A DNA stretch of 64,000 nucleotides. It comes from Parageobacillus sp. KH3-4. Lineage in GTDB: Bacteria > Bacillota > Bacilli > Bacillales > Anoxybacillaceae. The notes below the pieces were generated by a model. That model saw only the letters and a list, made by a program, of their open reading frames with translations. It had not been told where the DNA came from and searched no databases. Every line of letters starts with the position of its first letter. Within the stretch, counting starts at the first letter, position 1. Made by a program: the position numbers and the translations under genes. Shown piece by piece: positions 1 through 9,075 of the stretch. The stretch covers positions 1,088,001-1,152,000 of the forward strand of contig NZ_AP025627.1 of NCBI RefSeq assembly GCF_022846435.1, in the 5' to 3' direction.

Positions 1-413
1 CGGCTAGAAAAATCCCCTAGTTTTCCAACCCCTTTTTCGTTTGTAATGACAAATTGCATCGGCCGCAAGCCGAGGGACTGAAACTTGCGCTGATTCAGCG
101 TGAGCACGTAAAGAAGTTTTTTATTAAATTCCTCATTGGTGGTTGAAGATTTTAACATAGAAATTTTTTCAACCATTACTTCGGTGGACAGCTGCATTTG
201 TTGTTCAATGGAGCGGATCGCGACTTGCTTATTTTTTTCATAACCGATCAAAGTGGTTATGGACGAGGAGATGCACGTGATCAGAACGATGATTAACATT
301 AAGATGGTTTGTAAGTTCCAGCTACTGATCCACGATAACGATGCGAAACGCGCGGCGTTGATTTTAGAGGGGAATGAAAGCAGCTTTGGCCAAGCACGCT
401 TTTGTCGTTTCAT
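1..413 (-). CDS. Chemotaxis-receptor-like membrane protein, N-terminal part (cut by window edge)
   Basis: Only the first 137 codons are inside the window; the gene runs off the left edge. A strong site (AAAGGAG) precedes the ATG at 413. The protein starts with a basic stretch, has one hydrophobic segment at about residues 37-57, and continues into a Lys/Gln/Glu-rich extracytoplasmic region resembling the sensor domain of methyl-accepting chemotaxis proteins. The signalling domain that would prove this lies outside. A sensor kinase with the same topology remains possible. It is divergent from sodA. Confidence 0.5.
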   Translation of the reverse strand, partial: MKRQKRAWPKLLSFPSKINAARFASLSWISSWNLQTILMLIIVLITCISSSITTLIGYEKNKQVAIRSIEQQMQLSTEVMVEKISMLKSSTTNEEFNKKLLYVLTLNQRKFQSLGLRPMQFVITNEKGVGKLGDFSS

Positions 414-577
414 TTTTTATACGCTCCTTTATCCATTGAAATCTAGTCATATCTCAATGTAGCGAATGATTTTGAATATTTTGTTAAGGAAGTGTATAGA
501 GTGTGTTAAGTGAGAGGGGGGAGTTTACAAACAAATAAATTGAAACATTGTGGCAGTTTTGGTAAGCTAATTTTAAA

Positions 578-610
578 CGAACGCATAGTGGTTATACTAT
601 TTTGCGTTCG
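578..610. promoter_or_regulatory. 8-bp inverted repeat around the sodA -10 region
   Basis: Arms CGAACGCA (578-585) and TGCGTTCG (603-610) are perfect inverted copies separated by 17 bp. The spacer holds TATACT (593-598), a good -10 hexamer; no strong -35 hexamer is visible. A repressor or redox-regulator operator is a reasonable inference, but I do not recognise the sequence as a known box. Confidence 0.4.
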
Positions 611-641
611 AATACATAAAACAAAAAAAGGAGGAGTTAAC

Positions 642-1256
642 ATGGCTTTTGAATTACCACAATTACCTTATGCTTACGATGCGCTAGAACCGCACATTGA
701 CAAAGAAACGATGAACATTCACCACACGAAACATCATAACACGTATGTAACAAACTTAAATGCTGCTTTAGAAGGACATGCGGATTTACAAAACAAATCG
801 CTTGAGGAATTGCTCGGCAATTTGGAAGCACTTCCAGAAAGCATTCGCACAGCGGTTCGCAACAACGGCGGCGGACACGCGAACCATTCTCTATTCTGGA
901 CGATTCTTTCGCCAAACGGTGGCGGCGAACCAACTGGAGAATTAGCGGAAGCCATTAACAAAAAATTCGGCAGCTTTGCCGCGTTTAAAGAAGAATTTAC
1001 AAAAGCAGCTACGACTCGCTTCGGTTCCGGATGGGCTTGGCTTGTTGTCAACAACGGCGAGCTTGAAGTGACAAGCACGCCAAACCAAGACTCGCCATTA
1101 ATGGAAGGAAAAACTCCGATTCTTGGTTTAGACGTTTGGGAACATGCCTACTACTTAAAATATCAAAACCGTCGTCCAGAATATATCGCAGCGTTCTGGA
1201 ACATTGTGAACTGGGATGAAGTAGCAAGACGTTACAGCGAAGCAAAAGCGAAATAA
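642..1256 (+). CDS. sodA: Superoxide dismutase [Mn/Fe]
   Basis: Converts superoxide to hydrogen peroxide and oxygen in the cytoplasm. The 204-residue protein has the full family length and all four metal ligands: His27, His82, Asp164 (in the DVWEHAYY signature) and His168. The ATG at 642 follows AAAAAGGAGGAG at ideal spacing; an in-frame start 132 nt upstream has no ribosome site and would add a non-conserved tail. The gene stands alone, with a strong terminator behind it and an inverted repeat over its probable promoter. The Mn form is usual in Bacillaceae, but metal choice cannot be proven from sequence. Confidence 0.97.
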   Translation: MAFELPQLPYAYDALEPHIDKETMNIHHTKHHNTYVTNLNAALEGHADLQNKSLEELLGNLEALPESIRTAVRNNGGGHANHSLFWTILSPNGGGEPTGELAEAINKKFGSFAAFKEEFTKAATTRFGSGWAWLVVNNGELEVTSTPNQDSPLMEGKTPILGLDVWEHAYYLKYQNRRPEYIAAFWNIVNWDEVARRYSEAKAK

Positions 1257-1265
1257 TCAAAACGA

Positions 1266-1307
1266 AAAAGACTAAGCTAAACGGTGCGTTTAGCTTAGTC
1301 TTTTTTT
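1266..1307 (+). terminator. Terminator after sodA
   Basis: A long stem (AAGACTAAGCTAAAC pairing with GTTTAGCTTAGTCTT) is followed directly by a run of T. Confidence 0.9.
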
Positions 1308-1392
1308 ATTTTGTCGGATGTTTGCATAGCATTGTGCATAGAACAGTGGAAAATCGCCAAACTACCCTTTAGACAAAAAAGGGGAGTTTACC

Positions 1393-2679
1393 ATGGCAAT
1401 CATAAAAAAAATTACTGGTCAAGAACAAATTACCCGGGATTTAGTCTTGCTGTTATGCATCAGCGGGTTTTATGCATTGAGCGTTTCCCTTTCCAATACG
1501 TTTGTCAACGTGTATTTATGGAAACAATCTGGGGAGTTCCGCGATTTAGCGGTGTACAATTTGTCAATTGTTACATTGCAGCCGATGACGTTTATTGTAG
1601 CTGGAAAATTGGCAAAAAAAGTTGACCGCATTATCGTATTGCGGTTAGGCGTATCTTTTTTGGCGGTTTTTTTTATTACCGTTTTGCTTGTCGGCAGTAG
1701 CGCGCATAACTACTTGATTTTATTAGGCGCTCTTTTAGGTGTCGGATATGGGTTTTATTGGCTGGCTTTTAACGTATTAACATTTGAAATTACCGAACCG
1801 GAAACTCGCGATTTTTTTAACGGGTTTTTCGGCATTCTCACTTCGATGGCCGGAATGGTCGGACCGATCGTTGCCGGGTATATTATTTCTTCGTTGGCGA
1901 ATGCGAAAGGATATACGCTGATCTTTTCGATTTCGCTTGGCTTGTTCGTCATTGCTGTCATTTTCAGCTTTTTTCTCAAACGCCGTTCCGCAAAAGGAAA
2001 TTATTTATTTCTTCGCATTTTAAAAGAGAGAAGTTATAATAAAAATTGGCGGTTAATTACGAACGCCCATTTTTTCCAAGGATTGCGCGAAGGAACGTTC
2101 GTGTTCGTCATTTCTGTGTTCGTGTACATCACTTCGAACAGCGAGCTGGCGCTTGGAAAATTCGGTTTCGTGAACTCGCTGACATCGTTTATCGCCTACT
2201 ATGTTGTGTCGAGATTGATGAAGCGAAAATATCGCAAGAAAGCGATTTTATGCGGCGGTCTATTGTTATATGGTGCCATTTTCCTGATCGTTTTTCACGT
2301 TTCTTACCCACGCCTTATTTTGTACGCGGTTATTATCGCCATCGCTTATCCTTTATTGCTCGTCCCGTATTCGTCATTAACGTTTGATGTGATAGGAAGA
2401 AGCTGGAATTCGGCGGAAATGCGAATCGAATACATTGTTGTTCGCGAGTTGTTTTTAAACGGCGGGCGCATTGTATCCATTCTCGCTTTTTTGACGACGA
2501 TCGCGTTTTTCGAGGAAAAATTGGGCATTCCTGTTTTAATGTTGATACTCGGCACTGGGCATTTGATCATTTATTTGTTTGTGCGACGCATTCATTTAGA
2601 TGATAAAGGAACGAATGAAGAGAAGCGTTCCTTCATTCCGCCAAAGCTAGCGAATGAAGAAGGGGGCTCTCCAGTATAG
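1393..2679 (+). CDS. yqgE: MFS-type membrane transporter, YqgE
   Basis: A 428-residue integral membrane protein with about 12 hydrophobic segments, typical of the major facilitator superfamily. The ATG at 1393 follows AAAAGGGGAGTTTACC. It lies between sodA and pbpA, exactly where B. subtilis has yqgE, so orthology is well supported, but no substrate is known. The polar C-terminal tail (from about residue 400) is cytoplasmic-like. A weak hairpin overlaps the stop codon. Confidence 0.85.
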   Translation: MAIIKKITGQEQITRDLVLLLCISGFYALSVSLSNTFVNVYLWKQSGEFRDLAVYNLSIVTLQPMTFIVAGKLAKKVDRIIVLRLGVSFLAVFFITVLLVGSSAHNYLILLGALLGVGYGFYWLAFNVLTFEITEPETRDFFNGFFGILTSMAGMVGPIVAGYIISSLANAKGYTLIFSISLGLFVIAVIFSFFLKRRSAKGNYLFLRILKERSYNKNWRLITNAHFFQGLREGTFVFVISVFVYITSNSELALGKFGFVNSLTSFIAYYVVSRLMKRKYRKKAILCGGLLLYGAIFLIVFHVSYPRLILYAVIIAIAYPLLLVPYSSLTFDVIGRSWNSAEMRIEYIVVRELFLNGGRIVSILAFLTTIAFFEEKLGIPVLMLILGTGHLIIYLFVRRIHLDDKGTNEEKRSFIPPKLANEEGGSPV

Positions 2680-2695
2680 GCAAGCCCTCTTTTTC
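2661..2695 (+). terminator. Probable terminator at the end of yqgE
   Basis: AGGGGGCT (2661-2668) pairs with AGCCCTCT (2683-2690) with one G-T wobble, followed by T residues. The stem begins inside the coding sequence. Confidence 0.55.
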
Positions 2696-2773
2696 CATGG
2701 TCTTTTTTCTAGAAAAGTTGCCATCTTTCTTTTACAATAGAAAAAAAGCGGCAAAAGAAAAGGAGGAGGCTAG

Positions 2774-4909
2774 TTGAAAAAGAAAAAAACAGCACAAGTG
2801 CCGTTCCGGCTGAATATACTTTTTTTCGTTGTGTTTTTGCTGTTTTCGGCACTTATTTTACGGCTCGGCGTCGTACAAATTGTCTATGGGGAAGATTATC
2901 GGAAAGAGGTAGAACGTACGGAAGATGAAATTGTCAGCACCCCGGTGCCACGCGGAAAAATTTATGACCGCTTTCATCGCGTCATTGTGGATAATACTCC
3001 GGAAAATGCCATTACATATACACGTTCGAAAACGACGACTCCGGAAGATACATTGAAAGTTGCGCGCAAATTGGCGAAATATATTGATAAACCGGTCGAT
3101 AAAGTGACGGAACGTGATATGAAAGACTATTGGATTTTAACGAGAAAAGAGAAAGCGGAGAAAAAAGTAAGCAAAAAAGAGCGAAGAGAGCTAGAAAAGA
3201 AAGGATTGTCGCAAAAAGAAATCGATAAAAAAATATACGAACTTACATTAAAGCGCATTACGCCAGAGGATTTGCGCGAGATTACAAAAGAAGAATTGGA
3301 AATTATCGCGATCAAGCATGAAATGGATAGCGGCTATGCGCTGACGCCGCAAATCGTAAAAAATAATGGAGTGACGAATGGAGAATACGCAGTGGTAAGC
3401 GAACATTTGGAGGAGCTGCCGGGAGTAAGCGCAACGACGGATTGGAAGCGTCATTATGTGTATGGAAATACGTTCCGTTCGGTGCTCGGCAACATTACAG
3501 AAGATGACGAAGGATTGCCGCGCGAACGTTTAGATTATTTTTTGGCGCATGATTACAGCCGCAATGATCGCGTCGGCAAAAGTTACATTGAAGCGCAGTA
3601 TGAAGATGTGTTGCACGGCAAAAAAGCAAAAATTAGAAACATTGTCGACAAATCCGGCAATGTCATTTCTACGGAGAAGGTATATGATGGAGAGCGCGGA
3701 AAGGACCTTGTATTAACGATTGATATCGAGCTGCAGCAGCGGGTGGAAAAGATTATTGAAGAAGAGCTGCAAGCGGCAAAACGAACTGGAAATTCTCCGT
3801 TATTAGATCGCGCCTTTGTCGTAATGATGAATCCAAAAACGGGAGAAATTTTGGCGATGGCCGGGAAAATGTATACGAAAGATGAGAACGGTCGAATAAA
3901 ACTGCGCGATTATGCGCTCGGCACAATGACTTCCGCGTATGCGATGGGATCGGCGGTCAAAGGCGCCACGGTACTGACGGGATTTCAAACGGGAGTGTTG
4001 CATCCGAACACGTACATCGTCGATGAACCGTTGTATATTAAGGGAACAAAAGTAAAAAGATCGCATACGAAAGTTGGGATGGGAAGAATTAATGAGTTGA
4101 CAGCATTGCAGCGTTCTTCCAACGTATACATGTTTAAAACGGCAATCGCGATCGGAGGCGGCGTATATCGCCCTCATCAGCCGCTACGCATTAATCCGGA
4201 AGCATTTACGACAATTCGGAAATATTTCGCTCAGTTTGGTCTTGGCGTGAAAACAGGAATTGATTTGCCAAACGAAATCAGCGGATTCCAAGGAACATCA
4301 ACGCAAGCGGGGTTATTGCTTGACTTGGCGATAGGGCAATACGATATGTACACGCCGCTTCAATTAGCGCAATATGTGTCGACAATTGCTAACGGTGGCT
4401 ATCGTATGCAACCGCAAATCGTTAAAGAAATTCGCGAACCGAGCGATAATCCAAATGAATTAGGACCGGTCATCCGCAGTTTTGAGCCGGTCGTGTTGAA
4501 CCGCATTGATATGAAAACGGAATACATTAAACGTGTACAGGAAGGATTCCGCCGCGTGATGCAAGAAAATCCTGGAACGGCGGCACCGTATTTTGCCGAC
4601 GCACCGTATAAGCCAGCTGGAAAAACTGGTACGGCGCAAGCTTTCTATGACGGCCCAATAAAAAGCAAACGAAATGCGCCAACCTACAATTTAACATTAG
4701 TTGGTTACGCTCCTTATAACGACCCGGAAGTCGCGTTTTCCGTTGTCGTTCCATGGGCGCACCAAGGTCAAGGCTACCCTATTAACAATAAAATCGGCAG
4801 ACGAATTTTAGATACGTATTTTGAGCTAAAGGCCGAGAGAGCAAAAGGAAATATCGCGAACAATGCGACAAGCGGAAACGCGGCAACAGATACCGAGACA
4901 AATGAATAA
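2774..4909 (+). CDS. pbpA: Class B penicillin-binding protein 2 (peptidoglycan D,D-transpeptidase)
   Basis: Cross-links peptidoglycan at the outer face of the membrane, in Bacillus mainly for rod-shape elongation. The 711-residue protein has a short cytoplasmic tail, one membrane anchor (about residues 14-36), a PBP dimerisation region with a charged Lys/Glu-rich insert (about 115-165), and the transpeptidase domain. All three active-site motifs are present: SAVK (Ser393), SSN (448-450) and KTG (617-619). It starts with TTG at 2774, placed after AAGGAGGAGG. B. subtilis has pbpA at the same position between yqgE and the pst genes. Confidence 0.93.
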   Translation: MKKKKTAQVPFRLNILFFVVFLLFSALILRLGVVQIVYGEDYRKEVERTEDEIVSTPVPRGKIYDRFHRVIVDNTPENAITYTRSKTTTPEDTLKVARKLAKYIDKPVDKVTERDMKDYWILTRKEKAEKKVSKKERRELEKKGLSQKEIDKKIYELTLKRITPEDLREITKEELEIIAIKHEMDSGYALTPQIVKNNGVTNGEYAVVSEHLEELPGVSATTDWKRHYVYGNTFRSVLGNITEDDEGLPRERLDYFLAHDYSRNDRVGKSYIEAQYEDVLHGKKAKIRNIVDKSGNVISTEKVYDGERGKDLVLTIDIELQQRVEKIIEEELQAAKRTGNSPLLDRAFVVMMNPKTGEILAMAGKMYTKDENGRIKLRDYALGTMTSAYAMGSAVKGATVLTGFQTGVLHPNTYIVDEPLYIKGTKVKRSHTKVGMGRINELTALQRSSNVYMFKTAIAIGGGVYRPHQPLRINPEAFTTIRKYFAQFGLGVKTGIDLPNEISGFQGTSTQAGLLLDLAIGQYDMYTPLQLAQYVSTIANGGYRMQPQIVKEIREPSDNPNELGPVIRSFEPVVLNRIDMKTEYIKRVQEGFRRVMQENPGTAAPYFADAPYKPAGKTGTAQAFYDGPIKSKRNAPTYNLTLVGYAPYNDPEVAFSVVVPWAHQGQGYPINNKIGRRILDTYFELKAERAKGNIANNATSGNAATDTETNE

Positions 4910-4927
4910 CAACCATTACTCGCAAAA

Positions 4928-4962
4928 AAGAAGGCATTTTCCGTGCGATGCCTTCTTTTTTT
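4928..4962 (+). terminator. Terminator after pbpA
   Basis: AAGAAGGCAT pairs with ATGCCTTCTT, followed by seven T. The end of the T run overlaps the first repeat of the PhoP box that serves pstB. Confidence 0.9.
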
Positions 4963-5012
4963 AACAAAATTTTAACATTCGATTAAAATGGCGTTAATAG
5001 TTTAGTTATAAG
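4961..5012 (+). promoter_or_regulatory. PhoP box and promoter of pstB
   Basis: Four direct repeats, each six bases and five bases apart: TTAACA (4961-4966), TTAACA (4972-4977), TTAAAA (4983-4988) and TTAATA (4994-4999). This matches the known PhoP core box of Bacillus (TTAACA-like hexamers on an 11-bp period). TATAAG (5007-5012) follows as a -10 element, so the repeats sit at about -20 to -58, where PhoP~P activates. No -35 hexamer is needed or seen. Confidence 0.85.
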
Positions 5013-5123
5013 CTGGATAAAGAAGAACTCAGTACAATCAATTGATGAAACGTTTTTCGTGAAAGTGATGGAGATCTGGGTGGGATTTACCTTTTTATAG
5101 CAAAATAAAAGGGGAGACATTTT

Positions 5124-5939
5124 ATGGGTGTAACCGTGGTAATGGAACGGACGAATGTGAATACATTAAGGGAAACGGTGAACAAAGAGACGGTATACCG
5201 CTCACATCAACTAAATGTATGGTACGGAGAGCATCATGCTTTGAAAAATATCGATTTATCTTTTTATGAAAATGAAATTGCGGCGATTATCGGCCCGTCT
5301 GGTTGCGGAAAATCTACTTATATTAAAACGCTAAACCGAATGATTGAATTATCGCCAAATGTTCGAATTACTGGAGAAGTTACTTATCGCGGGCGTAATA
5401 TTTTTGATCGTTCTTATCATGTAGAACAATTGCGCACGAATGTCGGAATGGTTTTCCAAAAGCCGAATCCATTTCCTAAATCCATTTACGATAATGTTGC
5501 TTACGGCCCGCGTATTCATGGGATACGAAATAAAAGCGTATTAGACGAGATTGTCGAAAAAAGTTTACGTGCTGCGGCGCTTTGGGATGAAGTAAAAGAC
5601 CGCCTTCATGAGCATGCGCACGCGCTTTCGGGAGGGCAACAGCAACGGCTGTGCATCGCCCGCTGTTTAGCGGTTGAGCCTGATGTGATATTGATGGATG
5701 AGCCAACTTCTGCGCTAGACCCGATTTCAACGGCGAAAATTGAAGAATTGATGCAGCAGCTAAAAGAGCATTATAGCATTATTATCGTTACACATAATAT
5801 GCAACAAGCGGCTCGTATTTCGGATAAAACGGCGTTTTTCTTAAACGGGGAAGTAATAGAATACGGAGATACACAGCAATTGTTTTCCAATCCGAGAGAT
5901 CAGCGAACAGAAGATTATATTTCAGGGCGATTCGGATAA
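5124..5939 (+). CDS. pstB: Phosphate ABC transporter ATP-binding protein PstB
   Basis: The ATPase that powers high-affinity phosphate import through PstSCA, on the cytoplasmic face of the membrane. The 271-residue protein has Walker [10 protein letters not shown] (57-65), signature LSGGQQQR (168-175) and Walker B VILMDEP (188-194), plus the PstB-type [10 protein letters not shown] start of the ABC domain. Length is normal for the family. The gene is alone: pstS, pstC and pstA, which precede pstB in B. subtilis, are absent between pbpA and this gene. Its own PhoP box suggests induction by phosphate starvation. A strong terminator follows. Confidence 0.95.
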   Translation: MGVTVVMERTNVNTLRETVNKETVYRSHQLNVWYGEHHALKNIDLSFYENEIAAIIGPSGCGKSTYIKTLNRMIELSPNVRITGEVTYRGRNIFDRSYHVEQLRTNVGMVFQKPNPFPKSIYDNVAYGPRIHGIRNKSVLDEIVEKSLRAAALWDEVKDRLHEHAHALSGGQQQRLCIARCLAVEPDVILMDEPTSALDPISTAKIEELMQQLKEHYSIIIVTHNMQQAARISDKTAFFLNGEVIEYGDTQQLFSNPRDQRTEDYISGRFG

Positions 5940-5949
5940 ACATGAAAAT

Positions 5950-5986
5950 GGGGCTATTCCCTTGCATTAGGGAATGCCCCTTTTTT
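5950..5986. terminator. Terminator shared by pstB and convergent yqzC
   Basis: GGGGCTATTCCC pairs with GGGAATGCCCC (one bulge), followed by six T on the + strand. Confidence 0.85.
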
Positions 5987-6434
5987 ATCGGGCTGGCTTT
6001 TTCGCGATCAGATTGGCTATTTCTTCATAGCTCATTTCGCTATGTACTTTATAGGTACCGGCATGGACGTAGCGGGTTAGCCCGCGCGTTTGTAAATAAG
6101 TGACAAACTCGTCCGCGTCAGAAATAATATGAGCGTCCTCCAGCTTTTGCGCAAAGTCGTTCGATCTTTCTCCTTTTTTAATCGTCAAAAAGTAAACATA
6201 TACAATTTTTGGCGGCTGTTGATTGTTTGAGACTGCAGTGATTTTGTTTTGTTTCGCTGCTTCTTTCAATTTTGTATATTCCGTTTTTTTGATCGCGACC
6301 ATTCCGTCTTTTTTCAGGGCATCATGAAGTTTTGCAGTGGTCATGAAGCCGGATTCCGCGTAGTAAGCGGCGCCGATAATGGAAGTAGCAAACAGCATGC
6401 CAAGAGCGATGGCGCGTATTTTTTGTTTTGTCAT
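5985..6434 (-). CDS. yqzC: YqzC-like membrane-anchored protein with MltG/YceG-like tail
   Basis: A 149-residue protein with an N-terminal hydrophobic segment (about residues 8-25) and an exported part. Its C-terminal half (DFAQKLEDAHIISDADEFVTYL, shown here by key residues only: LxxxxII.DADEFV.YL and a later GTY) resembles the small LysM-like module seen in MltG/YceG proteins. No catalytic MltG domain is present. Position next to pstB matches B. subtilis yqzC. It overlaps the upstream yqzD-like gene by ATGA, which indicates translational coupling. Function unknown. Confidence 0.7.
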   Translation of the reverse strand: MTKQKIRAIALGMLFATSIIGAAYYAESGFMTTAKLHDALKKDGMVAIKKTEYTKLKEAAKQNKITAVSNNQQPPKIVYVYFLTIKKGERSNDFAQKLEDAHIISDADEFVTYLQTRGLTRYVHAGTYKVHSEMSYEEIANLIAKKPAR

Positions 6435-6787
6435 CGTGCCAGCCCCCTCAAAATCATGCGCACTTCTTCTGTTGTCAGAGCGGTTTCTCGGGCGATTTGC
6501 TCATAAGAAAGCCCTTGCTTATAGAGTGTGAATACACGGTTTTTTGTGAAAGCGGAGCGGTCGTTGTCATGGGCCGGCGCGATATGCGGCGGGCTTTCAT
6601 GGCGAATTAACAATTCTTCTTCTAATACTTGCAATCGTTTTTTTAGTTGATACGTTTCTTGCGCGAACGATAGTGTAAGTTGATCAAGCTGTTCCTCTAT
6701 TTGTTTCACATCGTCTTTGGCAAAAAAGGAAATAAAAAAAAGGAAGAGCGATAAGCCGAGCAAAGCGATCATGGCATATTCGAGCAT
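6431..6787 (-). CDS. yqzD: YqzD-like protein: membrane anchor, coiled coil, C-terminal HTH-like segment
   Basis: About 118 residues: one N-terminal membrane helix, then a Glu/Gln/Leu-rich coiled coil (about residues 28-60), a linker, and a C-terminal stretch (VFTLYKQGLSYEQIARETAL) that reads like a recognition-type helix-turn-helix. I start it at the ATG at 6787 because GGGGTGAT lies four bases upstream; the GTG at 6796 and ATG at 6793 sit on that site. The ATGA overlap with yqzC implies one transcript. A membrane-tethered HTH protein is an inference; the role is unknown. Confidence 0.7.
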   Translation of the reverse strand: MLEYAMIALLGLSLFLFFISFFAKDDVKQIEEQLDQLTLSFAQETYQLKKRLQVLEEELLIRHESPPHIAPAHDNDRSAFTKNRVFTLYKQGLSYEQIARETALTTEEVRMILRGLAR

Positions 6788-6938
6788 TATCATCACCCCA
6801 TTTCACTATATCATAGCTTTGTTTTTTCGATAAATACTTAATCACAAATTTAGATATGGAAATTGCCGCGAAAAAATGCTATCATAGAAAAGTCTGATTA
6901 TAATAAGTTCAACTATAGTAGTTTGGGAGGGAAGATAC

Positions 6939-7088
6939 ATGCGCGTGAACATCACATTAGCTTGCACAGAATGCGGTGAACGTAACTATACTACGTCCAA
7001 AAATAAACGCAACAATCCAGATCGCCTTGAATTAAGAAAATATTGCCCAAGAGACAAAAAAGTAACGCTTCATCGCGAAACGAAGTAA
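6939..7088 (+). CDS. rpmG: 50S ribosomal protein L33
   Basis: A 49-residue ribosomal protein, recognised from its whole sequence ([17 protein letters not shown] start, HRETK end). The first zinc-type pair CTEC is present, but the second pair is reduced to one Cys (YCPRD), as in the zinc-independent form that B. subtilis encodes at this place. ATG at 6939 follows TTTGGGAGGGAAGATAC. TATAAT at 6899-6904 is a plausible -10 element. It is divergent from yqzD and ends in a terminator. Confidence 0.95.
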   Translation: MRVNITLACTECGERNYTTSKNKRNNPDRLELRKYCPRDKKVTLHRETK

Positions 7089-7121
7089 GCAGTAGGAAAC
7101 AAATTTCCTGCTGCTTTTTGT
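7088..7121 (+). terminator. Terminator after rpmG
   Basis: AGCAGTAGGAAA pairs with TTTCCTGCTGCT (one mismatch), followed by a T-rich run. Confidence 0.8.
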
Positions 7122-7229
7122 CTTTTTATGCGGCAGGGCCCCATTTTTTTGGAGGCTGCGAATCAATGCAACGATCGAAAAATTTTTTGTGGAACGCTGA
7201 AAAAGCAAGACGAATGGAGGAAAAGCGCG

Positions 7230-7799
7230 ATGGAAGAAAAAAAGCAGATTCGCGAGAAAATGAAAGCACGGTTGCAACGATTAACAGAAGAGGAAAAACG
7301 AGCATATGATAAACAAATCGCTGAAAGGTTATACGAGCTTCCATTATGGAAAAGATCGAAAACGATCGGCATTACTGTTTCCAAAGGGAAAGAAGTGGAT
7401 ACAAAATCCATTATTGAACGGGCGTGGTATGAAGGGAAAACGGTGAGCGTGCCAAAATGCGATCCGGCAACAAAGACAATGGTTTTTCGGAAAATTCAAT
7501 CTTTTTCCCAGCTGGAATCCGTTTATTACGGCCTATGGGAGCCAATTGAAAAACTGACGGATGAAGTCAAAGGAAGTAATATCGATATCATGATTGTTCC
7601 GGGAATATGTTTTTCAAAAGATGGCTACCGCATTGGATATGGAGGGGGGTATTATGACCGCTATTTGCAGCACGCATCTATACCAACAGTTTCATTAGCC
7701 TATTCCTTTCAAGTGATCGAGTCTCTTCCAGTGGAAAAACATGACATCCCTGTTCAAATGATTATTACAAACGAAGGAGTTATCAAATGTAATGAATGA
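7230..7799 (+). CDS. yqgN: 5-formyltetrahydrofolate cyclo-ligase
   Basis: ATP-dependent conversion of 5-formyl-THF to 5,10-methenyl-THF, returning the stored folate form to one-carbon metabolism. The 189-residue protein has the family's C-terminal signature GYRIGYGGGYYDRYL and the VPGICFSKDG strand. The ATG at 7230 has GGAGG nine bases upstream; the same frame is open 102 nt further up, but that part is not conserved and follows the rpmG terminator. It overlaps the next gene by 8 nt. It shares folate substrates with gcvT and folD elsewhere in the window. Confidence 0.93.
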   Translation: MEEKKQIREKMKARLQRLTEEEKRAYDKQIAERLYELPLWKRSKTIGITVSKGKEVDTKSIIERAWYEGKTVSVPKCDPATKTMVFRKIQSFSQLESVYYGLWEPIEKLTDEVKGSNIDIMIVPGICFSKDGYRIGYGGGYYDRYLQHASIPTVSLAYSFQVIESLPVEKHDIPVQMIITNEGVIKCNE

Positions 7800-8583
7800 A
7801 AATGAATGGATGTACGCGTTTGCTTCCGCCGTGGTGGCGATTGGCGGCTTGTTAGTTCGTTCCCTTTCCATTTCCGGCGCGATGGCAACGGTACTCGTCG
7901 GAACGATAGTCGGCAAAGCGTTTTCATGGAAAGGGATGATGTTATTAGGCGTGTTTTTCGTTAGCTCCAGCTTTTGGAGTAAAATTGGCAAAAAAAGAAA
8001 ACAGAAACTAGCGGAAAAAGTAGAAAAAGGGGAACGGCGCGACTATATCCAAGTGCTCGCAAACGGGGGAGTCGCTGCACTTATTAGTTTTTTGGCGATT
8101 TCTAATCCTTCTTCGCTTTGGCTCGATCTTTTTATTATTTCTATTGCTGCCGCAAACGCGGATACATGGGCGTCGGAGATCGGCAGTTTAAGCCGGCAAA
8201 CGCCGAGGTTATTGACGAATTTCAAACAGGTCGAAGCCGGAACGTCGGGGGCGGTGACGCTGCTAGGCATGATCGCTTCTTTTTTAGGAGCTGCTTTTAT
8301 TGGGATTATGAGCGCGATTCAATGGAAAGATATTTCCATTGTTACGATAGCATGTTTCGGATGGCTCGGCAGCTTTTTTGATACATTGTTCGGCGCGGTT
8401 TGGCAAGCTGTTTACCGCTGCCCTGTGTGCGGGCTTGAGACGGAACGGAAGGAACATTGCCGACAGCCAACTGTGCATATCAAGGGGTGCCGTTTTGTAA
8501 ATAATGATGTAGTCAATGCTTTATCGATTGCTTGCTGTACGACAATTTATATTCTTCACCATTTATTAGGGCGATATTTATGA
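7792..8583 (+). CDS. DUF92 family membrane protein (VTE6/TMEM19-like)
   Basis: A 263-residue protein with about six hydrophobic segments, a conserved NADTWASEIGSLS motif after the third or fourth segment, and a Cys-rich loop (CPVCGLETERKEHC). These are the marks of DUF92. The plant member VTE6 is a phytyl-phosphate kinase, which suggests prenyl-phosphate chemistry, but no bacterial function is established and I infer none. ATG at 7792 follows GAAGGAG and overlaps the yqgN stop, so the two are translationally coupled. Confidence 0.85.
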   Translation: MNENEWMYAFASAVVAIGGLLVRSLSISGAMATVLVGTIVGKAFSWKGMMLLGVFFVSSSFWSKIGKKRKQKLAEKVEKGERRDYIQVLANGGVAALISFLAISNPSSLWLDLFIISIAAANADTWASEIGSLSRQTPRLLTNFKQVEAGTSGAVTLLGMIASFLGAAFIGIMSAIQWKDISIVTIACFGWLGSFFDTLFGAVWQAVYRCPVCGLETERKEHCRQPTVHIKGCRFVNNDVVNALSIACCTTIYILHHLLGRYL

Positions 8584-8584
8584 A

Positions 8585-8612
8585 AAACGGTCCATTTTTG
8601 GTCCGTTTTTTG
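8585..8612 (+). terminator. Terminator after the DUF92 gene
   Basis: AACGG/CCGTT stem extended by CC/GG across one T-T mismatch, followed by six T. Confidence 0.65.
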
Positions 8613-8702
8613 CTGTTTTTATATCACTTCGATTTCATAATTTGTGGGCGGATGGGAAAAAGAATAAAAAGGGATTCGCATCATGAGGGGGGGGAAAGAA
8701 GG

Positions 8703-8879
8703 ATGAATAAGTTTGTCTATTCCGTATTGGCGCTGATAGTCGGTGGCATCGTGTATCGTTACCGTTATCCGATTGTAAACGCGATATTGCGCGTCCGACC
8801 TTTGCAAAAATGGCTCGTTCGCTCTGCGATGAACGTTCCGTCTGTCCGCAATACAATCATTTCTCAAGTATTCCGATAA
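8703..8879 (+). CDS. yqgO: Small hydrophobic protein YqgO
   Basis: A 58-residue ORF with a single hydrophobic N-terminal segment (about residues 4-18) followed by a basic tail (RYRYP, LRVRPLQKWLVR). The ATG at 8703 lies after a purine-rich site (GGGGGGGAAAGAAGG). B. subtilis has a gene of this size, yqgO, between yqgN and yqgP, and the position here is the same, just before the rhomboid gene. Function unknown; the call rests on position, size and ribosome site. Confidence 0.65.
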   Translation: MNKFVYSVLALIVGGIVYRYRYPIVNAILRVRPLQKWLVRSAMNVPSVRNTIISQVFR

Positions 8880-9075
8880 GTATGGTACAATGAAACAGCG
8901 GGGGGTTATTTTCTGGGCTGACCGGCTATGAAGGCGCACTTCGTGCTGTCATCCCTCCATGTTTTACCGTGTTTTTTCAAAAATTATGTTCTTTTTATTC
9001 AAGTGACATCTGACGATATGTGATCATGTAAAATTGCTGGGAGTTTCATTTTGCGAAAAGAAGGGAGAGGAAACT

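Noticed and set aside
7166-7309. 47-codon frame starting at ATG 7166 after TTTGGAGG
   Set aside because: It overlaps yqgN in another frame and encodes a low-complexity basic peptide; the GGAGG may be chance.
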